Source of the DNA: Multifurca ochricompacta
Taxonomy: Eukaryota > Basidiomycota > Agaricomycetes > Russulales > Russulaceae
Assembly: GCA_022496185.1 (NCBI GenBank)
Contig: WTXG01000062.1
Location: 116,845-180,844 of the forward strand
Length of the DNA stretch: 64,000 nt
Direction of reading: 5' to 3'
The notes under the pieces were generated by a model, which was not told where the DNA came from, did no database searches, and saw only the letters and a list, made by a program, of their open reading frames with translations. Made by a program: the position numbers and the translations under genes. Every line of letters starts with the position of its first letter. Within the stretch, counting starts at the first letter, position 1. Positions 57,706-64,000 of this stretch are shown piece by piece.

Positions 57706-58193
57706 GATCAGTGGAAGACGCCTTCGGAGTAAAACCTGCCCAGCATACTCTGTGGGACCCAAATGCTATGGACACCTCCGCAGATCGAGCCCAGGCTCGA
57801 GCACACTTACAGAAGACAAGCGGCAGGCCCTAATGAAGGAAGGATGCTGCTTCTGGTGTAGAGCACTGGGCATATGTCCCGAGATTGCCCCAAGAAGGGA
57901 GTACGAGTCGCCGCTGCCACCACTACACCAGAACACCCTGTTCAGAATAACCCACCCACCGTGGATAAGTGGTCAAAAGAAGAAAAAGCTCAAGACATAT
58001 GGGCTAACATGATGAAAGAAAGTGAGGAAGTGCGCACCATATTAGTAGAAAAGGTGTTTGCAAAGAAGGATTTTTGTTAGGCTCAAACCCATCGGCCTGG
58101 GCACGAGCACTCCATGTAACCTCTGTGTATGCTAGTCAATTCAAATCGTTAAAAATACCAGTCCATTTCGAAACTACACAGAGGACGGCCGAT

Positions 58194-61100
58194 TGAGACA
58201 TTTTAGTGGACTCTGGAGCCACAGACAATTTTATTCACCCATGGCTAGTCAAAACCATGGGTTTGGGACAGCAGGCACTTCCCCAAGAGAAGAACATTTG
58301 GAACATTGATGGAACGGCCAATCGCGCCGGAAAGATCACCCACTATACAGACCTAAAAGTCCAAGTCGGAGAGGCAACAAAGAACATTCGTTTCCTAATC
58401 ACAGATCTAGGAGACAAAGACCTCATTTTGGGGTATCCATGGCTCACTGCCTTTGAACCGAAGATTAACTGGGCTGATGCAACAATGGACAAAGGCTCTT
58501 ACCCAATCATTATTACATCGCTTGGTTATGACTATGCAATCAGACATCTAGTAGTAGAAACCATGCGGGCAGAGGAAGAGAATGACCCTGGCTATTGTTA
58601 TGCCACCAAAGCATCGGAGTTGGCCCAGAAGGTGGTACAGGGACAGGCTGAGAAGATGTACCATGACATGGTGCCGAGTGCTTATCAACGGCATTGGAAG
58701 GTGTTCTCCGAAGAGGAATCCCATCACTTTCCCCCAGAACGACCATGGGATCATGCCATTGACCTCCTCCTGGACACGCCAGCAGCTATAGATTGCAAAA
58801 TCTATCCCTTGTCCCAGTCTGAACAGACCGCACTCACTGAGTTTCTGGAGGAACATTTGGCTAAAGGATACATCTGCCCATCCAAGTCACAGTATGCTTC
58901 ACCCTTCTTCTTTATTAAAAAGAAGGATGGCAAACTGCGACTGGTTCAAGACTATCAAAAGATCAACATGTACACAGTAAAGAATGCCTATCCCCTACCA
59001 CTTATCTCTGAACTCATTGACACCATGCGAGACAAGTCCCTCTTTTCAAAAATGGATGTACGCTGGGGCTATAACAATATTAGGATTAAAGAAGGTGATC
59101 AGTGCAAAGCTGCATTTAAAACAAACCAGGGGTTGTTCGAACCAAATGTCATGTTTTTTGGGCTCACGAACTCACCGGCAACATTCCAAGCCATGATGAA
59201 CCATATCTTCCGAGATCTCATTCTTACTGGTGAAGTGGTAGTCTATATGGATGACATCCTAGTCGCCACTACCAATGATCTAAAACACCACCGAGAGCAA
59301 GTACACCAGGTACTAGACATACTACACGAACATGACCTATACCTCAAACCGGCAAAGTGTTCATTTGAACAATGAAGTGTCAAGTACCTGGGTGTTATCC
59401 TAGAGGGAGGACAAGTGCGAATGGACCCAGTAAAAGTACAGGGGATTCGGGAGTGGCCAGTACCCACATGTGTCAAGGATGTACGATCCTTCATTGGATT
59501 CTGCAATTTCTATCGATGATTTGTACAAGGATTCTTGGGGATCGCCCAACCACTGAATGGACTATTAAAGAAGGACATACCCTGGTATTGGGGAGAGGAG
59601 CAACAACAAGCCTTTGAACAAATCCGAGACATTATGGGTGCAGAGCCTGTACTCCTGCAGCCAGACTTGGAGAATCCCTTTGAGCTCGAAGTAGACGCAT
59701 CTCACTTTGCCAATGGGGCTGTACTAAACCAGCAAGATGCATCAGGACTTCTTCACCCAGTTGCCTTCTACTCAGAAACATTCTCATCGGCAGAATGGAA
59801 CTATGACATTTGGGACAGAGAGCTATTAGCCATCATAAAAGCATTACGACATTGGCGACCGTACCTGGCAGGAACCCCTCACAAGACTATTATTCACACT
59901 GACCATTCCAACCTGCTTTACTGGAAAGAACCCCATAAAATCAGTCAACGGGTGGCCCGTGAAATTCTAGAACTGGAAGAGTACAACTTCGTGTTGAAAC
60001 ATATTGCAGGAAGTCGCAATGCATGTGCTGATGCCTTATCGCGACGACCCGATCTGAACAATGGCTGGGAGGACATCAATGATATCACTGTACTCCCCAA
60101 GGAGACCTTCGTAAAAACAGCCGTCATCAGTCTTCACGACATGGACTTGTGGGCCCAGGTATCACAGAATATGAACCAACAGTTATGTGAATCATGGGCC
60201 GACGCACACAATCTGAAGAAAATTGACGGCCTTTGGTGGAAGGATGGGGATTGACTCATTGTCACCGGTGGCGACAACATTAAGAGGGGGGTGATCCATT
60301 TTCACCACGACCTTCCCTCTTCAGGACACCCCGGCATCGCTAACACTTACGCGCTCGCCAAACGAGACTACTGGTGGCCTAACATGAAGAAAGATGTTGA
60401 AGACTATGTGAAAGGATGCACAGACTGCCAAGCCAACAAAGTGAATATGCACCCACACCCTCTGGCAATGTTTCCCATCACCCCTACTACTTCTCTGCCA
60501 TTCCAGACAATTGCCATGGACTTCATAGTCAAGCTACCCAACTCCAGAGGCTTTGATTCCATTTTGACCATCACAGACCACGATTGCTCCAAGGCAGCAC
60601 TCTTCATACCATGCAACGAATCTATCACAGCCGAAGGAGTAGCCAAACTCTATCTTGACCACGTCTACCGACACTATGGTCTCCCAGAAAAGATTATCTC
60701 CGACTGAGACCCACACTTTACCTCAACATTCACCAGAGCATTATGCAAAGTCCTGGACATAAAACAGAATATCTCAACAGCCTACCACCCCCAAACAGAC
60801 AGACAGTCGGAGTGCACCAATCAATGGCTGGAGCAATACCTCCGATTCTGGTGCAACGGACAACAGGACGATTGGGCGGACTGGCTGGCAACAGCGGAGT
60901 TTGCGCATAACTCCTGGCCTAATGGCACAACAAAGACCCCCCCATTCTCCCTTATCATGGGCTGGGTACCACGCACCACATGGACCAATAAGCCTACAAA
61001 CGTTCCCACAACCTCACAGCAACTTGACCAATGGGAAGAGATCCGTGTCAAACAATCATGCTGCTGGTTATACTGACTGTGGTTAGTAGCGGTGAGGCTA

Positions 61101-62076
61101 TAAAACAGATAGTACTTCAGAGGTAGAAGAACTCTAATATTAACTATACTACTGACCTATAAAACAGATAGTCTACATAAGACGGTTAGTTAGAGGTAAA
61201 GAGACAGTATAGTAAAAGGAAACTTACACTTCAGAGGTAGAAGAACTCTGAAGTGAAAGAGACGAAACAGACACCCTTATATACCCATGGGCCCAGGGGA
61301 AATGGTCTGTGCGCACTGGGAATAAGTCCACAAGTGCCGGACAATAAACAGAGAGGGATAAAGGCCATTGGCCAAAGAGATATCACATGCTTACTGCGCA
61401 TTACTAAGTCCATCACTAATCAGCTGAGTAAGGTGAGAAAGAAATGTAATAAAGATAACATAAAAAGTCCGATACTCCGGAATCTAATCTAATCTAATCT
61501 ACAGCTGAAGCGAACCTTAGATGCCTGAAGCATCTCCAGACACGTCCTGTGTCAACAATCCGGAAATCGGCCAATGAAAACCTGCTGAAGGCGCAACAGC
61601 TCTTATTGGATAAGCCTTCAAAATTCACACCTTATCGAGCCAATGAGCAGGTCTGGCTGGAAGGGAAGCACATCCACACATCACACCCCACAGCTAAACT
61701 GGCACCCCAACGTCATGGACCCTTCAGAATCACAAGGAAATTATCGGACGTGTCATATGAACTCGAACTTCCTCCCACATGGAAGATTCACCTGGTGTTC
61801 CATGCTAGACTTCTGACACCATACAAGGAAACATCCATTCATGAGAAAAACTTCCTGAGACCCCCACCGGAGCTAGTTGATGGAGAAGCAGAATGGGAGG
61901 TGGAGCAGATTGTAAACTCTGCCTATCGAGGCCAAGGGCGCAAACTACACTATCTGATCAAGTGGAAGGGTTTCCCAGACTCTGACAACTCGTGGGAGCC
62001 AGTCGGGAATATCTTTGCCCCGGATCTGATCGCGGAGTTCCACTTACGACACCCCCAAGTGCCCAGGAGTGATTAA
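58194..62076 (+). pseudogene. Gypsy F pol with chromodomain, interrupted
   Basis: Polyprotein PR-RT-RH-IN plus chromodomain. Protease VDSGATDNFIHPW (58,203); RT LRLVQDYQKINMYTVKNAYPLP, LFSKMDVRWGYNNIRI and YMDDILVATT (59,250); RNase H FELEVDASHFANGAVL and TDHSNLLYW; integrase GHPGIANTYALAKRDYWWP, GCTDCQANK and TYHPQTD-like TAYHPQTDRQSE; chromodomain WEVEQIVNSAYRG...YLIKWKGFPDSDNSWEP (61,895-62,000), expected to bind histone tails and guide integration. Its frame is open from 58,197 to 61,045 except for TGA at 59,373, 59,517, 60,252 and 60,705, with another TGA at 58,194; no TAA or TAG. A solo Copia LTR (61,046-61,557) splits the integrase. Confidence 0.9.
61046..61557 (-). repeat. Solo Copia-2 LTR, TSD ATCCG, in Gypsy integrase
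   Basis: 512 bp, TGTCAAACAATC...GTGTCAACA; flanked by ATCCG (61,041-61,045; 61,558-61,562). Removing it and one ATCCG rejoins QWEEI to RKSANENLL in frame. Same family as the Copia E LTR. Confidence 0.92.
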
Positions 62077-62146
62077 AAGAGGAGCAGACTTCCGATTTCT
62101 TTTCCCCAGAACAACACTTCACCAGCCACGTCCTACTTTTACAATA

Positions 62147-62887
62147 CAGTGGGTCAAAAAACTGTCCCAATGTTTGCACCATTTCTAGTATTCACTCTAT
62201 AGCACCTCAGCATTTAGGAATCTGGTTATGGTGTGGCTGTATGTCTGAAAGCCCTGCTTCCTGGCTACCATGCCCAATTTGGATCAAAGACATTGGCCAT
62301 GATATAAGCATTTTATGATCAAATCAAATCAATCAATCATCAGGACAGTTTTTTGACCCACATTTTTAATCCACTATCTGCCTGATTACTCCTTTTTTTC
62401 ACCCCTTTTTGCCTTGGTAACTCCTTGAATCCTTTTAGTCATCCTTTCTATAACCTTTTTCCATCATTCTGGTGCATTTTTATTCCACTCCTCCACCACC
62501 CTCTCCCACAACTCAGGTATCCCCTTGACTGGTTAAAAACCTTCTTCAGATCCACCCAGAGGTGTCCAATGGGGCTAATATTTCAAGGGATTGGGCTATC
62601 CATACCAGGCTTCAATATTCCTGTCTTAAAACTGCTGGCTTGCCTTCTTGGAATTGTGTTTTGGGTCATTATCCTGCTGAAACATGGTTTCACCCTCCAC
62701 CATTTCCAACTTTTCAAACCTTTCCACCACTCCACCATCCAAAATATCACAGTACTGGCATGGATTCATGATCCCCTAAACCCCTGTAAGCATTCCTAGT
62801 CCATTCCACCCCATACAAGACCAATACCATAAGTTCTTCCTCCTCCATGCTTGACTGTCAGGGTGGTGGTTCTGTCAGAGGATGGTT
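62147..62887. mobile_element. Tc1/mariner copy, truncated
   Basis: Begins CAGTGGGTCAAAAAACTG after TA and follows the left arm of the foldback element (36,803-37,540) closely, carrying the same minus-strand transposase remnant. Cut at 62,887 by the Copia G LTR. Confidence 0.85.
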
Positions 62888-63392
62888 TGTTAAACAGGCA
62901 TGAGGCACAGCATACTGACTGTGGATGTTAGTTGGTTAAACTAGACAAAGACAAGTTACTTCAGAGGTAGAAGAAACTCTGTTATACTATACTACACACC
63001 TAGACAAAGACAAGTTCTATATACAGAGTTAGTCTCAAGGTAGTGATGATAGTAGAGAGGACAACTTACACTTCAGAGGTAGAAGAAACTCTGAAGTGTA
63101 AGAGACGAAACAGACACCCTTATATACACTTCCAAGGGATGGTCTGTGCACTGGGAATAAGTCCACAAGTGCCGGACAAAGTCCAAACAATAAACATGAG
63201 GGAGAAAGGCCATTGGCCACTACAGAAATCACATGTTACATGGTGTATCAGTCAGCTACTGTGGAATGTGAGAAAGAAAGTAATAATGATAATGTAAATA
63301 GTCCGAAACTCCGGTATCTAATCTAATCTACAAAGTAGCTAATCTAATCACCTGATGCCTGAAGCATCACCGAACATCTTCTGTGTTCAACA
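62888..63392 (-). repeat. Copia G 3' LTR
   Basis: 505 bp; near-identical to the Copia D 3' LTR. Confidence 0.9.
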
Positions 63393-63662
63393 TCCCTCCA
63401 TGCTGAAGGCATCTGGTCATGGATGGGAAATGAGTTGGATGAGCACACTGCCATCACAATTGAATGAGCATATCGCCAGCCAGAGATCCAACTTCTCTAA
63501 CTCTTTGAGTGCGAGAGAGACATGGTGTTCAGAGGCATATCGCGGTGATTCGCTTATGCAAACTGAAACCATACACATCTCTTGCGTCACTCTCAAAGTC
63601 GAGAATTTCACTCATGGTGGGAAAGTGAGACTGGTATACAAAGTCTCCAGATTCCAGCTCTC

Positions 63663-64000
63663 TCATTCCAGCATAAGTCCAAGTCCTTTTACCATGGTTT
63701 CAAACAATGCTCTTGGTAGAGACTTAGTGAAGCCATCTGCCAGCATCTCACCAGTGGGGGTTTGCACTAACTCAATTGTGTGCAATTCAATGTACCCCCT
63801 AATGGCATGGTACTTGATGGGTATATGCTTTGACTGCCTTCCTGTGACTGGGTTTAATGCCAAATCCACGGCACCCTTGTTGTCACAATGGAGTAGTATA
63901 GGGGAGGATACCTCATACCCTAATTCCTCCATAAAAGTCCTGTACCATGCTGCCTGATTTGCAGCCTCAGATAGGCTCATATATTTGGCCTCAGTGGTGG
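63663..64000 (-). CDS. Copia G polyprotein C-terminus (RNase H), partial
   Basis: Open minus-strand frame from the window edge to the stop at 63,663. It contains RNase H end motifs MSLSEAANQAAWYRTFMEEL, LLHCDNKGAVDLALNP and the C-terminal GLGLMLE. Same sequence as the end of Copia D. The upstream part lies outside the window, so integrity is unknown. Confidence 0.88.
   Translation of the reverse strand, partial: TTEAKYMSLSEAANQAAWYRTFMEELGYEVSSPILLHCDNKGAVDLALNPVTGRQSKHIPIKYHAIRGYIELHTIELVQTPTGEMLADGFTKSLPRALFETMVKGLGLMLE

Larger units (their letters stand above)
55983..62146 (+). mobile_element. Gypsy element F (chromodomain type), defective
   Basis: 5' LTR 55,983-56,564, gag, pol and a C-terminal chromodomain, ending where a Tc1 copy is inserted (TA at 62,145-62,146). 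No 3' LTR is seen in the window. Carries a solo Copia LTR in its integrase and several CGA-to-TGA stops and one-base frameshifts. Confidence 0.9.
62888..64000 (-). mobile_element. Copia element G, 3' end only
   Basis: Minus-strand Copia-1 copy: 3' LTR 62,888-63,392, untranslated 3' region, then polyprotein C-terminus running off the window. Nearly identical to Copia D over the shared 1.1 kb; left flank 5-mer is TG GTT. Inserted in the Tc1 copy. Confidence 0.9.

Overview
The window looks like nuclear DNA of a filamentous basidiomycete, probably an Agaricomycete. The evidence is many short spliceable introns (about 44-90 nt), genes of fungal families (TTC39/IML2, a fungal F-box type, OTU peptidase, NB-ARC-TPR receptor), and fungal Copia and chromodomain Gypsy retrotransposons. 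Species cannot be read from the sequence. There are no rRNA genes, canonical tRNA genes or CRISPR arrays.

Layout. Positions 1-26,200 are a gene compartment: aldo/keto reductase (-, cut by the window start), a small unknown protein (+), a 1039-aa low-complexity coiled-coil protein (+), a 12-exon TTC39/IML2 protein (+), a four-RRM protein (+), an F-box-like protein (-) divergent from an OTU-family peptidase (+), and an NB-ARC-TPR NLR-like gene (+). Gaps and introns here carry much simple sequence (TATAG, GAA, CTTTTT, GA/CT, GAAC). Genes were rebuilt by joining exons with GT-AG sites and a few GC-AG sites, so they are longer than any single open frame.

From about 26,200 to 64,000 the DNA is nested transposable elements. 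In order: a mariner-like MITE; a hAT-like MITE (8-bp target duplication) inside an LTR; a decayed minus-strand Copia (A); a Gypsy 3' end with an extra ORF; a Tc1/mariner foldback element; a tRNA-like SINE candidate; a Copia (E) with flanking repeat CATTA; two solo LTRs, one nested inside another; a nearly intact Copia (D) with flanking repeat TAATA; a chromodomain Gypsy (F) with CGA-to-TGA stops and a solo Copia LTR in its integrase; a second Tc1 copy; and the 3' end of another Copia (G) running off the window. A minus-strand host-like gene of unknown function (about 48,100 to 39,380) is split by three of these insertions, and its frame resumes across at least two of them.

Two global signals matter for a reader. 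First, several otherwise conserved genes and elements lack exactly one base at short homopolymers (often AAGG where AAGGG would keep frame). This points to sequencing or assembly error, or to recent decay, and must be settled before calling pseudogenes. Second, the Gypsy stops are all TGA where the family would have CGA, as expected from CpG deamination. The most biologically interesting single locus is the NB-ARC-TPR gene at the gene/TE boundary, a candidate fungal innate-immunity-type receptor.
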